DNA of 64,000 nt. It comes from Neobacillus rhizosphaerae. GTDB taxonomy: Bacteria > Bacillota > Bacilli > Bacillales > Cytobacillaceae. The stretch lies in contig NZ_CALBWS010000001.1 in NCBI RefSeq assembly GCF_937468385.1, positions 1 through 64,000 on the forward strand. The letters are read 5' to 3'. The position numbers were made by a program, and so were the translations under genes. A model generated the notes under the pieces. That model was not told the origin of the DNA. It was given only the letters and a program-made list of their open reading frames with translations, and made no database searches. Positions 42,856-53,241 of the stretch are shown here, in pieces (the stretch's first letter is position 1; each line of letters opens with the position of its first letter).

Positions 42856-42868
42856 ATAAAGAATGACT
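42856..42868 (-). terminator. First arm of the fliD terminator, split by the insertion
   Basis: On the minus strand AAAAGAGTCATTC lies about 25 bases past the fliD stop. Its partner, GGGTGACTCTTTTTTT, is at 39367-39383, some 3.4 kb away on the far side of the IS3 element and Ig-like gene. Together they would form a standard terminator, so the insertion went into the loop. Confidence 0.65.
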
Positions 42869-42890
42869 CTTTTGAACAATGTTGAAATTA

Positions 42891-44441
42891 CTATTGGCCA
42901 AGTTGATTAGACCAAAATGAACTCTGGCTATTTAGTTGTTGCAGGGCTTTTTCCATAGCGTTAAATTTTGTCCACAAGGCTTGCTCTTGCGCATATACTC
43001 GGTTCTGAACTTTTACCATTCTTTCGTCAATTGAGGCTGCCTCTTTTCCTAATACGCTGTTAACAGAAATCGTTCCTGGTGCCCCAGCTTTTACTTTTAG
43101 TTGTGATAAAGTATCGCTAATCCGATCATAAACCCTGATCGCAAATCCACTATTTTTGTGTTTGTCAGCACTTGTTATAGTTGTATCATTCGGATTATCA
43201 GTCTCGAACTTGGTGGAAAACATTTTTTGGATATCAGTCAGATTAGTGGTCAAAAGTGATTTTAACTTAGACTCATCTAAAACTAATTTACCATTGTCCT
43301 TGTAATCCTTGCTAGTTGTGATTCCGATTTCTGGAAGCGAGTCAAAAGATGGATTAATCCCTTCTCCTTTAATAATCTCACTCATGCTTGAACGAAGCTG
43401 TGTAAGGAATTGACGGATCGCAGGATCATTTGCGAGTAGACCACTTTTTGCTTTATCCTCCCATAACTTAATATCTGCTTCTTTCATATCTTTCTTTTGT
43501 GCCTCGGTTAAAGGTGGATATTTACGGTTTTTACTCTCAGAGAGTTTGTCATTAAAATCTTTTACTAGCTCATTATATTTATCAACAAAGATCTTCAATT
43601 TGTCAAAAATCTTATCGGTATCTGAAGCGACACTTACTGAAGCTGGGTTACCCGCAGAAACCTCTGCTTTTAATTTAATTTGAACACCATCATAAGTAAA
43701 GGTGTTATCAGAAACAGTGATTTTTGTACCATTGATGACAACATAACCCGATTCAGCTGCTTGTCCGTTGGAATAGGTACCATTAGGAAATTGTTCAGCT
43801 GGATTAGCAGCATTAGTAGCTCCGTTCGTTATCTTTAACAACGACTGCGTTTCAGGGCTAGAATTGGATATCGTGATTGGTTTACCTGCGCCTGCTTCAG
43901 TGGATGAAAATACTAATGAACCCCCAACATTTGCGACTTTGGCATTTGTGTCTGCACTTTTCGAATTGATTTGTGCAATTGCCTGGTCAAAGGTACTATC
44001 TTTAGGTATGGTGATTTCAATTCCATTAAGGTTAAACGTTATGTCAGCGACAGCATTAGGGTCGATTTTGTCCTTGCCGTTACCTATTTTCGTGTCAAAA
44101 CTGACTGAACTACCTGTTGCCGAGGTAGCAAGTTTTGCTTCTGAAATCGTGAAGTTTAGAAGTTTAGACTCACCTACCATTGAAACATCAATACTTGCAT
44201 TGCTCGAAGACACTTTTTGAGCGTTAAACGTTCCTTGCAGTCTTAAATCCTGCATTGCGTCTCTGAAACTAGCTATTTTCAAGTTGATTTCTCGATAGGC
44301 ATCCGTTTTCCATTTGTTAAGCGTTTTCGCTTGTTGCAGTTTGTCCAAAGGAATTCTATTTACCTTCATCATGTCACTTACTATTTTTTCCGTATCCAAA
44401 CCTGATGCTAGTCCGGATATATGTGTTGTCAAGTTAACCAT
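42891..44441 (-). CDS. fliD: FliD, filament cap protein
   Basis: A 516-residue protein with the FliD N-terminus (ISGLASGLDTEKIVSDMMKV, then PLDKLQQ) and the C-terminal coiled coil (SVLGKEAASIDERMVKVQNRVY, ending SFWSNQLGQ). It caps the growing filament and folds flagellin at the tip. It has its own sigma-D promoter; its terminator is interrupted (see 42856). fliS and fliT are not downstream but at 23772-24514. Confidence 0.96.
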   Translation of the reverse strand: MVNLTTHISGLASGLDTEKIVSDMMKVNRIPLDKLQQAKTLNKWKTDAYREINLKIASFRDAMQDLRLQGTFNAQKVSSSNASIDVSMVGESKLLNFTISEAKLATSATGSSVSFDTKIGNGKDKIDPNAVADITFNLNGIEITIPKDSTFDQAIAQINSKSADTNAKVANVGGSLVFSSTEAGAGKPITISNSSPETQSLLKITNGATNAANPAEQFPNGTYSNGQAAESGYVVINGTKITVSDNTFTYDGVQIKLKAEVSAGNPASVSVASDTDKIFDKLKIFVDKYNELVKDFNDKLSESKNRKYPPLTEAQKKDMKEADIKLWEDKAKSGLLANDPAIRQFLTQLRSSMSEIIKGEGINPSFDSLPEIGITTSKDYKDNGKLVLDESKLKSLLTTNLTDIQKMFSTKFETDNPNDTTITSADKHKNSGFAIRVYDRISDTLSQLKVKAGAPGTISVNSVLGKEAASIDERMVKVQNRVYAQEQALWTKFNAMEKALQQLNSQSSFWSNQLGQ

Positions 44442-44573
44442 ATCGTGTTCCTCCTTTATTACAATCTATTTTTCGCAAAAATTTTTTTATTACGTTTGGG
44501 ATTTTATGTTCGATTCTAGGATGAATTATTTCTTTTTTAGGCATTCCATAAGTAATTACCCGTGTATTATTAT

Positions 44574-44600
44574 CTATCGGAAAAATATCAAAATAGTTTA
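44574..44600 (-). promoter_or_regulatory. Sigma-D promoter of fliD
   Basis: Minus strand TAAA, a 15-base spacer and TCCGATAG. The spacer itself contains a TTTTGATA box. It lies about 130 bases before fliD. Confidence 0.7.
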
Positions 44601-44662
44601 AAAAGAAGTTAATAATATTATCTACCCTAATCCATAGATGATTTTCAACTTGGTAGATATGT

Positions 44663-44706
44663 AAAAAAAGCCGCAATTACCTAGCAGGATTCACCAGGAT
44701 GCGGCA
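44663..44706 (-). terminator. Intrinsic terminator of flhO-flhP
   Basis: GCCGCA (from 44670) and TGCGGC (ending 44705) pair, with an inner CCT/AGG extension, and seven U follow on the minus strand. Confidence 0.82.
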
Positions 44707-44717
44707 GTTTCTAAAAA

Positions 44718-45575
44718 TCACTTCAATATATTATTTGCAATCCCTGACATCTGATCCGCATACGAAACCGCTCTAGCGTTCATTTGAAACCCCCGCTGCG
44801 TAGTCATCAGATCAGTCATCTCTTTCCCCAAATCCACATTCGATCCTTCTAGATATCCGGTTGAGATTTGCGCTTCTCCAAGGAGCATCATTCTCACATA
44901 GGTGGATGCATTTGTCCCATTTGCTAATGCGGTTGGATCAATCGCAAATTCATTATTACCAACATTTTGTAAGACATGGGGATTTTGAATGTCTACAATG
45001 CCCACTTGCTGTGGTGAGATGGATGAAGCACCTTGACCATTTTTACTTTTTAGCTGAATTTGCCCTGTTGAATCAATGTTTACTTGATACTGACCATCTA
45101 GTTCAATCGGTTTGCCAGTTTGATCTAGTAGATAACCTCCGTTTGCGTTTACTATATGATAGCTTCCCGGTTTATTTGCATCCGGACTTACGTGGAAATT
45201 CCCGTCTCGTGTATATCGCACATCAATAGGTCCCCCCGCTGCTGTAGACGGATAACCGACTTGGAAAAATCCATTTCCAGAGATCATCAGGTCAAAAGGA
45301 TTACCTGTTTGAATCGCTTGTCCTTGCTGCATATCGAGTTGCGTAAGTCCTGTCCGCACGCCATAACCGACTCGTAGTCCATTAGGAGTAAGCCTACCGA
45401 TTTCCTGGTATGATCGAGGTTGATTATTAATTTGCGAAGCTAAAATCTCAGAAAAGCTTTGGTCCTTACGTTTAAAGCCTGTAGTGTTGACATTGGCCAC
45501 ATTGTTTGCCGTAGTATCAATTTTCTGCTGGTATGATTGCAAAGCACCTGATGAGATAAATAATGATGTATTCAA
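44718..45575 (-). CDS. flhP: FlhP-like flagellar rod/hook-basal-body protein
   Basis: A 285-residue FlgG/FlgF-family rod protein. The N-terminal rod motif SYQQKIDTTANNVANVNTTG is clear, FLMI-type GNGFF follows (ISGNGFFQVG), and the C-terminal GSNVDLGKEMTDLMTTQRGF helix closes it. With FlhO it forms the distal rod in Bacillus. The hook gene flgE itself is not in the window. Confidence 0.9.
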   Translation of the reverse strand: MNTSLFISSGALQSYQQKIDTTANNVANVNTTGFKRKDQSFSEILASQINNQPRSYQEIGRLTPNGLRVGYGVRTGLTQLDMQQGQAIQTGNPFDLMISGNGFFQVGYPSTAAGGPIDVRYTRDGNFHVSPDANKPGSYHIVNANGGYLLDQTGKPIELDGQYQVNIDSTGQIQLKSKNGQGASSISPQQVGIVDIQNPHVLQNVGNNEFAIDPTALANGTNASTYVRMMLLGEAQISTGYLEGSNVDLGKEMTDLMTTQRGFQMNARAVSYADQMSGIANNILK

Positions 45576-45653
45576 ATTCCTTATCTCCTATTCGTAAAGT
45601 TATATTAATGCACATTTAGGGTAAGCACGACTCCTATTTAGGGAAGCTTTACT

Positions 45654-46544
45654 TTATCCATTCATCTTTCCAACGGAGTAAAGTTGTTGTAAGGAGTTAT
45701 CGTACACGCTAATCACCTTTTGATTTGCTTCATACCCTCTTATCGCCATCATCATGTCTGTCATCGTTTGACCTGTATCGACATTCGACTGTTCAATGAA
45801 TCCTTGGTAAAGAGAAATGCCAGGATTGGTTCCTCCAGCATCTTGAATAAATGGTACTGGATTAGCAGATTGGAATACATTCCCTCCAGAGCGATGAAGT
45901 TCGGCTGGATTTTGTACCACTGCTATCCCAATTTGTCCGGCCAGCCTTGTTTTGGACGGATCATTAGGATAAGCAATTAACTGACCATCCGCGTTAATAA
46001 ACAAATCTTCTTTACGAATACTATCTGTGATTTGGATTGGCTTATGATCCGCTCCTAAAACCTGGTAACCTTCTGATGTTACAAGGTGACCGTTTGCATC
46101 TAAATCCCACTTCCCATTTCTCGTGTAGCCAACGGTTCCATCAGGAAGCTGTACGGCAAAGAAGGCAGCCGGTTTTACTAGCCGACCATTGACCATTTGC
46201 GCAGGAATCCCTTGATCTTCAATTGCAAGGTCCAACGGATTATCCGTTTGTACCAGTGACCCTTGACCGAAACTAGGTATGCGTTCCTGTGTATACACAC
46301 CGTTATAAAGTTCGCCAATCGGAACAGGCTGTCCAGGTAATTGGAAGTCGCCACCAAATGTGACGTTTCCTTTTTCATTAAAGTCCTGAATCCGCTGCAT
46401 TAATAGTTTCGGGAACGCCCTTTGGACGGTATCATCCTTCTTATATCCTGGTGTTTGCGCATTAGCCAGATTATCGGCTAATGTTTCTTGCTTTCGCTCC
46501 AAAGAATACATTCCTGAAGCTGCCGTATACAAACCTCTTATCAT
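45654..46544 (-). CDS. flhO: FlhO-like flagellar rod/hook-basal-body protein
   Basis: A 296-residue rod protein beginning MIRGLYTAASGMYSLERKQE with LADNLANAQTPGYKKDD, then a beta-rich centre and the C-terminal SNVDTGQTMTDMMMAIRGYE helix. The pair flhO-flhP is typical of Bacillus. It lies 15 bases after the DUF6115-like gene and 78 bases before flhP. Confidence 0.9.
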   Translation of the reverse strand: MIRGLYTAASGMYSLERKQETLADNLANAQTPGYKKDDTVQRAFPKLLMQRIQDFNEKGNVTFGGDFQLPGQPVPIGELYNGVYTQERIPSFGQGSLVQTDNPLDLAIEDQGIPAQMVNGRLVKPAAFFAVQLPDGTVGYTRNGKWDLDANGHLVTSEGYQVLGADHKPIQITDSIRKEDLFINADGQLIAYPNDPSKTRLAGQIGIAVVQNPAELHRSGGNVFQSANPVPFIQDAGGTNPGISLYQGFIEQSNVDTGQTMTDMMMAIRGYEANQKVISVYDNSLQQLYSVGKMNG

Positions 46545-46559
46545 GATTATACCCCCTTC

Positions 46560-46982
46560 TTAGCTACGTTGTTGAGCAGCCAGCTGTAATATGAAGGCTA
46601 CTTCACCGGATCCTTTTTCAAGTTTTTTCGCAATTTGATCCACGGAAAGTCCTTGATCCTGTAAATCAAATATTTCTTTATACCTGTCATTTAATAATAA
46701 ATCCTGCCCACTCATCGTTTTTCTAGTTGCCTTTATGGATGCTTCTAGTGTTTGTCTCTCAATTCTCCATTGCTCGGACTCCTGCTTTAATGTTTGCTGA
46801 TAATGTTTGAGGGTCATTTTTAGTTCGCTGATTTCTCGAGTCAATTGTTTTTGGTTATCGTTCATTTTTTGATACAACTCCTCCTTAGGAGCAATCTTCC
46901 GCCGGAGCGAGCCCTGAACAATCAAATAAATGACGCCAATCAAATTGAGCCCTAAAAGGATTTCGTTTACATATGTTTGCAC
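46560..46982 (-). CDS. DUF6115/SwrB-like membrane-anchored coiled-coil protein
   Basis: A 140-residue protein with one N-terminal membrane helix (about 7-24), a long coiled coil (about 35-95) and a C-terminal helix-turn-helix-like segment (YKEIFDLQDQGLSVDQIAKK). This layout is that of SwrB/DUF6115 proteins, which help activate flagellar export in B. subtilis. There swrB follows sigD; here the gene heads flhO-flhP instead. The family call is by architecture and should be checked by profile search. Confidence 0.7.
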   Translation of the reverse strand: MQTYVNEILLGLNLIGVIYLIVQGSLRRKIAPKEELYQKMNDNQKQLTREISELKMTLKHYQQTLKQESEQWRIERQTLEASIKATRKTMSGQDLLLNDRYKEIFDLQDQGLSVDQIAKKLEKGSGEVAFILQLAAQQRS

Positions 46983-47120
46983 CTGTTCGCTCCCTCTCTA
47001 GTTATCTTATCTAAAGTAGTAATCGCCAGAATCGTTACAACGCCGCTTGCTTAAATTGGCTATGGACCTTTTTCCCCATCATTCTGCCATGACATGATTG
47101 TCTTATCAACAAGGGAATGA

Positions 47121-47564
47121 TTATGTATAGAGGTTAATTAATAAGCCTTTGATTTCTCCGATTCGTTCCAAAATGGATAGACCGCCATTTTGTTGGTTTA
47201 ATACGTGATCCGTTAATTCCATCAATTTTTTGTCGAGTACTTGAACAGTTTTCAGTTTTTTATTCCCACCATACGGATCCCAGCTTTCGGTTTGGTACAA
47301 GCCCATCCCGTTTTTTGTTACCTCACCCATAAATTGTTTGACCAAATTTTTATATTTGCGGAGTTCATTAAAAGTTGGCTTTTCGCTTAGCTGCACGCCT
47401 TGTTTATCAATGTCCTGTAGCAATTGATGGAGGTGATCCTGGGTGAGTTCTTTGGAATAGGAGTTCATAATTTTTTGAAAAGATGCTGAATTAGCGGAAT
47501 TCCGCTCGGTTGTTACTTGCCTTTGGTCACCCAAATTTATCCTTACCGGTTCTTGTATTTTCAA
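47121..47564 (-). CDS. yaaR: YaaR family (DUF327) protein
   Basis: A 147-residue protein that resembles YaaR over its full length: the FNELRKYKNLVKQFMGEV and LKTVQVLDKKLMELTDHVL segments and the C-terminal IGEIKGLLINLYT are characteristic. The function of YaaR is not established. In B. subtilis it is not in a flagellar cluster; here it lies between cheR and flhO, suggesting a motility link. A TATAAT-type -10 is at 47627-47632 with two TATCAAAA-like boxes just downstream. Confidence 0.93.
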   Translation of the reverse strand: MKIQEPVRINLGDQRQVTTERNSANSASFQKIMNSYSKELTQDHLHQLLQDIDKQGVQLSEKPTFNELRKYKNLVKQFMGEVTKNGMGLYQTESWDPYGGNKKLKTVQVLDKKLMELTDHVLNQQNGGLSILERIGEIKGLLINLYT

Positions 47565-47597
47565 AAGGATTCACCTCCTAAATTTTACCTTGAAAAA

Positions 47598-47632
47598 ATA
47601 TCAAAATACATCAAAATAATGTTATCATTATA
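47598..47632 (-). promoter_or_regulatory. Candidate yaaR promoter with downstream tandem boxes
   Basis: Minus strand TATAAT (47627-47632) is followed by ATTTTGATGTATTTTGATA, two direct half-sites of the TATCAAAA box in a position where a repressor could block transcription. No good -35 is seen. Confidence 0.4.
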
Positions 47633-47661
47633 CCGTAACTTTACACAAAATTCATTAAAAA

Positions 47662-48459
47662 TCACAGAATATCTTTTTTGTAGTAATAAGTATCTTTGGT
47701 GTGTACAGAGACAAATTTGCTTTCAAAGCTTGAGATGGACTCCGCGTGACCTAAAAATAAGTATCCATCATTGCTAAGTGTCCCATGAAAACTCCTAATT
47801 ACCTCTTTTATGATCGCTTCATTAAAATAAAACAAGACATTCCGACAAAATATAAAATCAATTTGATTGTATTTTGCGTATGATGAGTAATCGGTCAAAT
47901 TAAATGGTTCAAATGTAACCATTTGTTTGATTTCATTTTTTACTTCATAGCCAATATCTGTTTCAATAAAATACTTTTTAAGATATTCTTTGTTATCCGG
48001 AAGTCTTCTGAATGATAAGGAATTCTTTGAATAAAATCCTTTTTTGGCATGCTCCAACACCTTTTTATTAATATCCGATGCCACAATCCTAACTCGATTG
48101 CCCGATGAAGCTTCTAACTCCTTTGCCAAGATGGCTAGTGAATAGGCCTCCTCTCCTGTAGAACAAGGAACACACCACACATTGATTAATTTTCCTGATT
48201 GTTTCTTTATCAAGTTCTGAAATTCTTCTAGTTGGTTGAATTCCCTAAAAAAGTAGGTTTCATTTATCGTGATATGTTCCACGAGTTTATCCCATTCTTT
48301 TGGGTCTTTTTGTAAATGGGAGGTGTATTCTTCTAATATTAATCCCAATTCATTAAGCCTTCTCGATACTTTCAAATCTAATCCTGCGAGATTCATAGTA
48401 AAATCAATTCCGCAAAATCCCTTTATTTTCAACGCCAATTCCATCCATTTATGTATCAC
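47662..48459 (-). CDS. cheR: CheR, chemoreceptor glutamate methyltransferase
   Basis: A 265-residue methyltransferase that adds methyl groups to receptor Glu residues for adaptation. It has the N-terminal helical CheR domain and the SAM-binding domain with VWCVPCSTGEEAYSLAIL and FCRNVLFYF. It lies downstream of two chemoreceptor genes (48539-52897). Its partner cheB, and cheC and cheD, are not in this window. Confidence 0.96.
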   Translation of the reverse strand: MIHKWMELALKIKGFCGIDFTMNLAGLDLKVSRRLNELGLILEEYTSHLQKDPKEWDKLVEHITINETYFFREFNQLEEFQNLIKKQSGKLINVWCVPCSTGEEAYSLAILAKELEASSGNRVRIVASDINKKVLEHAKKGFYSKNSLSFRRLPDNKEYLKKYFIETDIGYEVKNEIKQMVTFEPFNLTDYSSYAKYNQIDFIFCRNVLFYFNEAIIKEVIRSFHGTLSNDGYLFLGHAESISSFESKFVSVHTKDTYYYKKDIL

Positions 48460-48489
48460 ATGATCTCTTCCTTTTTAAGCGGGAATCTG

Positions 48490-48526
48490 ATGGAACGCTT
48501 CCTCCTATGATGTGGAAGCGTTCCAT
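48490..48526 (-). terminator. Hairpin between the first chemoreceptor gene and cheR
   Basis: ATGGAACGCTTCC pairs perfectly with GGAAGCGTTCCAT. The stem is strong but no U run follows on the minus strand, so it may reduce readthrough or protect the mRNA end rather than end transcription. Confidence 0.6.
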
Positions 48527-48538
48527 CCCATAAGAAAA

Positions 48539-50692
48539 TTACTTAATATTTACCATTTGTGTATTTACCTCAGTGATTGCGTGGACAACCTCATCCACTC
48601 CTTTGGATTGGGTATCAATGCTGGCATTTAGCTCTTCTGATTGTTTTTGAACGTTTCCAACTTCTAATGCGATTTCTTGACCATATCTTGCTTGGTCATT
48701 CGTCGCGATCATCATTTGTTGGACCATTTCTTTTATACTGCTGATATTGCGAACGATTTCTTCAGCAGTAAGAGTTTGTTCCTTAGTGGCGTTTGTCACA
48801 GAGCTAGTTTGAGTCGTGACATTTTCTATTGCCTCTACGATGGCACGACCGCCTTTCGCTTGTTCCGCCGTTGCGATACTGATTTGTTGAACTTGATTTT
48901 TTGTATTCGTAATACCTATAACGATTTCTTCAGCAGTAGTTGATTGTTCTTTGGTAGAATAAGTCATTTCTGTTGCTTGCTCCGTAAAATTCTCAATTGC
49001 TTTTGTGATGAATTCGCTATTCCTCGATTGTTCCTCGGTGGATTTAGCAATTAGATTCATTTCCTTTGTCACTTGGGTTATGCCGGTAGATATTTTCTTG
49101 ATGGCTTGATTTGTTCTTTCCGCCAATTGATTTCCAGCTTCTACCTTCTGCTCCCCTTCTTTGATAGAGGTGACAGCAACAACTGCTTCATTTTGAATCC
49201 CTTTGATGAGGATATCAATCTCTTTTGTAGCCTGAGCAGAACGTTCGGCAAGTTTCCGCACTTCATCGGCAACAACCGCAAACCCTTTCCCGTGTTCACC
49301 AGCACGTGCCGCTTCAATTGCGGCATTCAGTGCTAATAGATTAGTTTGATTGGCAATATCATCAATGACTTGAATAATGCTGCCGATTTCTTCAGAACTT
49401 CTTCCTAGGTTCTCCACTACATCGCTAGCATGGTTAATTACTTGAGAAATTTCTTTCAGCCCATTTAATGTTTCATTCAGCGAGATAGTTCCTTCAAGGG
49501 CATCATTCTTTACAGAGTTACTAAGTTGGTTAACAATTTGGGCACTTTCTGCCACTTTCTTGATTGAAACAACCATTTCTTCTACTGTTTCGGATGATTG
49601 TTTAGCGGTATGGTGCAAGCTTATGGCATTTTTGTTTACACCGTCTATCGACTTACTCATTAAATCAATTGCTAAAGTAATTTGTTCCACATCTATACCG
49701 GCATTTCCAGCATTTCCAGCAACTTGTTCAATAGACACAATCATTTCTTGAATAGCCGCAGATGTTTCTTCAGCAGAACTATCCAAATTGCCTGCACTTT
49801 CTGCCACAAAATTAATGGTAGCACTCATTTGTTCGATTGCAGCAGATATTTCATCGACACCAGAAGCCGTTACATTGGTATTCCCTGCTACTTGCTGAAT
49901 AGAAGTGGCAAGTTCACTGACGGAATCATTCACTTTGTTCATTGAAGTATCTAATTCTTGTGCACTGATAGCTGTTTTATCAATTGAATTTTTAATTTTA
50001 GTAACAGATTTAGTGGTATTTTCTACATTGTTTACAACCCCTACTACCGAACGCGAAATTAATTTTGTAATCAAAAATACAATAATTAAACTTAAAAGTG
50101 TTGAAATAACGGAAATCATTATTATTATAGTCTTGCTTGTCTTAGCAGCTTTTGAAGTTTCTTCGGTAGTCTTCTTCAATGCCTCTTCTCGATCAGTCTG
50201 CATCGCGGATAATTGAGCAACAGCCTTTTCCCCAATTGGACCACACTTATTAAACACCTCTGTAAATCCTTTCATGTCCATCGCTCTCGATCTATCCAAA
50301 GCAAGTGGAATCAGTTTTTGATATTCATTGAATTGGTGTTCAAATTCATTTAGTCGTTGTTTGTCTTTTTTTTCTATTAGCATTGGACGTAAAATCTTTA
50401 AATTAGCATCTATTTGTTTAATATCTTCATTTAAAAATTTCTCTGACATTGCCATCGTGGCTTGGTCATATGCCGTTCCATGCTTTGCAACGAATAATCT
50501 TACCCGAGTCATATTGACGCTAAGTTTACCGAGTGTTGTTACTTGAATAACTTCCTTTTTGGTTATATCATTTATTGAATTAGACAATTTATTTATGTTT
50601 ATATAAGAACTAACACTTATAATGAAAAGTAATAATAAAATAGCAATAAAACTAGCCCATAATTTTGTCTTCATTGAAAAATTTTTTAACAT
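48539..50692 (-). CDS. Methyl-accepting chemotaxis protein 1 (long-arm, no clear HAMP)
   Basis: A 717-residue receptor. TM1 is at about 12-30, an extracytoplasmic four-helix-bundle-type sensor at 31-188, TM2 at about 189-211. The signalling tip [16 protein letters not shown] is near 451-466. The descending arm (about 218-466) and ascending arm (466-717) are each about 250 residues, some 100 more than in B. subtilis McpA-type receptors. After TM2 the usual HAMP pattern (Pro, and a GDL end) is missing. It follows the next receptor gene by 51 bases without a terminator, so the two form one transcript. The ligand is unknown. Confidence 0.92.
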   Translation of the reverse strand: MLKNFSMKTKLWASFIAILLLLFIISVSSYININKLSNSINDITKKEVIQVTTLGKLSVNMTRVRLFVAKHGTAYDQATMAMSEKFLNEDIKQIDANLKILRPMLIEKKDKQRLNEFEHQFNEYQKLIPLALDRSRAMDMKGFTEVFNKCGPIGEKAVAQLSAMQTDREEALKKTTEETSKAAKTSKTIIIMISVISTLLSLIIVFLITKLISRSVVGVVNNVENTTKSVTKIKNSIDKTAISAQELDTSMNKVNDSVSELATSIQQVAGNTNVTASGVDEISAAIEQMSATINFVAESAGNLDSSAEETSAAIQEMIVSIEQVAGNAGNAGIDVEQITLAIDLMSKSIDGVNKNAISLHHTAKQSSETVEEMVVSIKKVAESAQIVNQLSNSVKNDALEGTISLNETLNGLKEISQVINHASDVVENLGRSSEEIGSIIQVIDDIANQTNLLALNAAIEAARAGEHGKGFAVVADEVRKLAERSAQATKEIDILIKGIQNEAVVAVTSIKEGEQKVEAGNQLAERTNQAIKKISTGITQVTKEMNLIAKSTEEQSRNSEFITKAIENFTEQATEMTYSTKEQSTTAEEIVIGITNTKNQVQQISIATAEQAKGGRAIVEAIENVTTQTSSVTNATKEQTLTAEEIVRNISSIKEMVQQMMIATNDQARYGQEIALEVGNVQKQSEELNASIDTQSKGVDEVVHAITEVNTQMVNIK

Positions 50693-50743
50693 CCCTAAAT
50701 CTCCTTTTTGTCTGCTTTTCTAATAAAATGCAATAGTGATAGA

Positions 50744-52897
50744 TTATTTCAATTTATTTACTTGTGTATTTACGTCATTAATCGCATGAAACACCTCATC
50801 CACTTCTTTGGTTTGCATTTCAATGCTGGCATATAACTCTTCTGTTTGTTTATGTACATTTCCAACTTCTAACGCGATTTCTTGACCATATCTTGCTTGG
50901 TCATTCGTCGCTATCATCATTTGTTGAACCATTTCTTTAATACTACTAATATTGCGAACGATTTCTTCGGCAGTAAGGGCCTGTTCCTTGGTGGCGTTTG
51001 TCACAGAGCTTGTTTGGGAAGTGACATTTTCAATTGCCTCTACGATGGCTCGACCTCCTTTTGCTTGTTCAGCCGTAGCGATACTGATTTGTTGAACCTG
51101 ACCCTTAGTATCTTGGATGCCTTTTACGATTTCTTCAGCCGTGATCGACTGTTCTTTTGTTGAATGCGTCATTTCTGTTGCTTGTTTCGTCACATTCTCA
51201 ACCACATTTATAATAAATTCGCTTTTCTTCGTTTGTTCTACCGTAGCATTGGCAATTTGGGTCATTTCCTCCGTCACTTGGGCAATACCTTTAGAAATTT
51301 TCTTGAATGCAAGATTAGTCTTTTCTGCTAATTGATTTCCAACTTTTACTTTCTGCTCACCTTCTTTGATCGAAGTAACGGCTACAGCGGTTTCATTTTG
51401 AATATCTTTGATTCGAACTGCAATCTCTCTTGTTGCTTTTGCAGACCTTTCAGCAAGTATACGAACTTCATTAGCTACAACTGCAAATCCTCTTCCATGT
51501 TCTCCCGCCCGTGCCGCTTCAATCGCAGCATTGAGAGCTAACAGATTAGTTTGATCCGCTATATCATCGATGACTTCGATAATACTGCCGATCTCTTCAG
51601 AACTTTTTCCTAAGTTCTCGATAACAGCGCTTGCCTGGTTAATCACTAGTGAAATTTCTTTCAGCCCAATTAATGTTTCATTCAGCGAGGCGGTTCCTTC
51701 AAGTGCATCATTCTCAACAGAATGACTTAGTTGGTTAACTGTTTGAGCGCTTTCTGCCACTTGCTTGATTGATACGACCATTTCCTCGACTGTTTCAGAA
51801 GATTGTTCACTAGTTTGGTGCAAACTAATAGCATTTTTGCTTACACCTTCAATGGAATTGCTCATTAATTCAATTGCCTTTGAAATTTGTTCTACACCAA
51901 CACCAGCATTTACAGAGTTTCTAGCTACTTGTTCGATTGAAACCATCATTTCTTGAATGGCAGCAGATGTTTCTTCTGTAGATCCATCCAACTGAACTGC
52001 ACTACCTGCTACTATATTAATAGAAGCACTCATTTGTTCCACCGCTGTAGAGATTTCATCCACACCAGAAGCAGTTACATTCGTATTCCCCGCGACCTGA
52101 TTAATAGATGCAACAAGTTCACTCACTGAATCATTTGCTTTATTCATCGAAGTATCTAATTCTTGGGCACTACCAGCGGTTTGATCAATAGATTTTTTTA
52201 TTTCAGTTGTAGCATTTATAGTGATATCTACATTATTAACCACCCCTCTTACAGAACGACCAATAAGTTTAGTAATTACAAATGCAATTATGATGCTTAA
52301 AAGGGTAGCTATTACAGAAATAATAATAATATTAGTAGTAGCACGGGATGTGTCTTGTTCAGAATTTTTTATTGAAGCAGAAATATCTCTATTAGCGCTA
52401 GTCGTAAGGTCATTTAGAGAAGTGACGGTTTTTTCTCCCAGAGGTGCTAATATATTTATCTTTGCATGGACATATTCATAATTGTTGCCTCTAGATTCCT
52501 TGTAAAAAGAGGGAAGCATGGTAAAGTATTCTTCCGCATTATCGCTGAACTCAGCTAATAACTTTTTATTTTCATCAGGAAGATTTAGTTTATTCACTTC
52601 TTTTATATTCTTTTTAACGTTTAAAATTTCTTTATTAACAGCTTGTTCCATTTTTGCTTTATCTTCTGGGGCACGCTCATAAGCATGCTTTTCAACATAA
52701 AGTCGAACACGAGTAAACTCCTCTTTTAAACTACCTATTAATTCAGCTTTTTTGACTTGAGTATTTCCAATAAAATGTTCATTTTCACTTAAAACGTTGA
52801 TATTTTTGTAAGAAACAATCGATATTGACACTAATAATAATAGGATGAAGATAAATCCACCCCAAATTCTCACAGTCATTGATACTTTATTCCACAT
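50744..52897 (-). CDS. Methyl-accepting chemotaxis protein 2 (long-arm, no clear HAMP)
   Basis: A 717-residue paralogue of receptor 1. TM1 is at about 12-30 and TM2 at about 188-209; the sensor domain differs clearly ([20 protein letters not shown] start), while the cytoplasmic part with the [20 protein letters not shown] tip is similar. The N-terminal cytoplasmic tail is short. Upstream lie a cheW remnant and a promoter block shared with cheA. The different sensor and conserved output suggest duplication followed by change in ligand range. Confidence 0.92.
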   Translation of the reverse strand: MWNKVSMTVRIWGGFIFILLLLVSISIVSYKNINVLSENEHFIGNTQVKKAELIGSLKEEFTRVRLYVEKHAYERAPEDKAKMEQAVNKEILNVKKNIKEVNKLNLPDENKKLLAEFSDNAEEYFTMLPSFYKESRGNNYEYVHAKINILAPLGEKTVTSLNDLTTSANRDISASIKNSEQDTSRATTNIIIISVIATLLSIIIAFVITKLIGRSVRGVVNNVDITINATTEIKKSIDQTAGSAQELDTSMNKANDSVSELVASINQVAGNTNVTASGVDEISTAVEQMSASINIVAGSAVQLDGSTEETSAAIQEMMVSIEQVARNSVNAGVGVEQISKAIELMSNSIEGVSKNAISLHQTSEQSSETVEEMVVSIKQVAESAQTVNQLSHSVENDALEGTASLNETLIGLKEISLVINQASAVIENLGKSSEEIGSIIEVIDDIADQTNLLALNAAIEAARAGEHGRGFAVVANEVRILAERSAKATREIAVRIKDIQNETAVAVTSIKEGEQKVKVGNQLAEKTNLAFKKISKGIAQVTEEMTQIANATVEQTKKSEFIINVVENVTKQATEMTHSTKEQSITAEEIVKGIQDTKGQVQQISIATAEQAKGGRAIVEAIENVTSQTSSVTNATKEQALTAEEIVRNISSIKEMVQQMMIATNDQARYGQEIALEVGNVHKQTEELYASIEMQTKEVDEVFHAINDVNTQVNKLK

Positions 52898-52949
52898 TTT
52901 TTACTCACTCCTTTTTCCGATTCAAATCAATCTTTATCATTAATAAAGC

Positions 52950-53020
52950 ATTAATAATTTCTATCAGTACATCTAAATTTGTGATGTCTTCCAGTAAATT
53001 TTCGTATTTAGTAGTAAAAA
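52950..53020 (-). pseudogene. Remnant of a cheW gene (3' end) upstream of receptor 2
   Basis: On the minus strand the codons encode ENLLEDITNLDVLIEIIN, against EKLLEDTTNLDELKEIKN at the end of the CheW at 58028-58507: 13 of 18 identical. The DNA alignment extends over about 65 bases. No start and no upstream CheW sequence remain. It lies between the promoter block (53055-53107) and receptor 2, exactly where cheW lies in the intact operon. Confidence 0.78.
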
Positions 53021-53054
53021 TAAAATGTCGTCCCCGAAGAAGAGGAATATATAT

Positions 53055-53107
53055 ATCATATTACCATAATTTTTCAGTATAGATTCAAACATTTTTTGAT
53101 AGTTTTT
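53055..53107 (-). promoter_or_regulatory. Shared receptor/cheA promoter block, copy upstream of receptor 2
   Basis: Minus strand: ACTATCAAAAAAT, about 25 bases, then TGGTAATAT, an extended -10 without a good -35. The same block precedes receptor 3, cheA and receptor 5. Confidence 0.6.
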
Positions 53108-53193
53108 GTTTATTTGGTGTTTTTAATAAAAAACTCATCCATCAAAAACAAATTGAGCGAATCTATTCCATCTTAATTTTTTCGACGTAATAG

Positions 53194-53231
53194 AAAAAAT
53201 GCCTTCGCAAATTCTGCGAAGGCATTTTTTT
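53194..53231 (-). terminator. Intrinsic terminator of receptor 3
   Basis: AAAAAATGCCTTCGCA pairs with TGCGAAGGCATTTTTT; U run on the minus strand. Confidence 0.9.
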
Positions 53232-53241
53232 CATAATCCTA

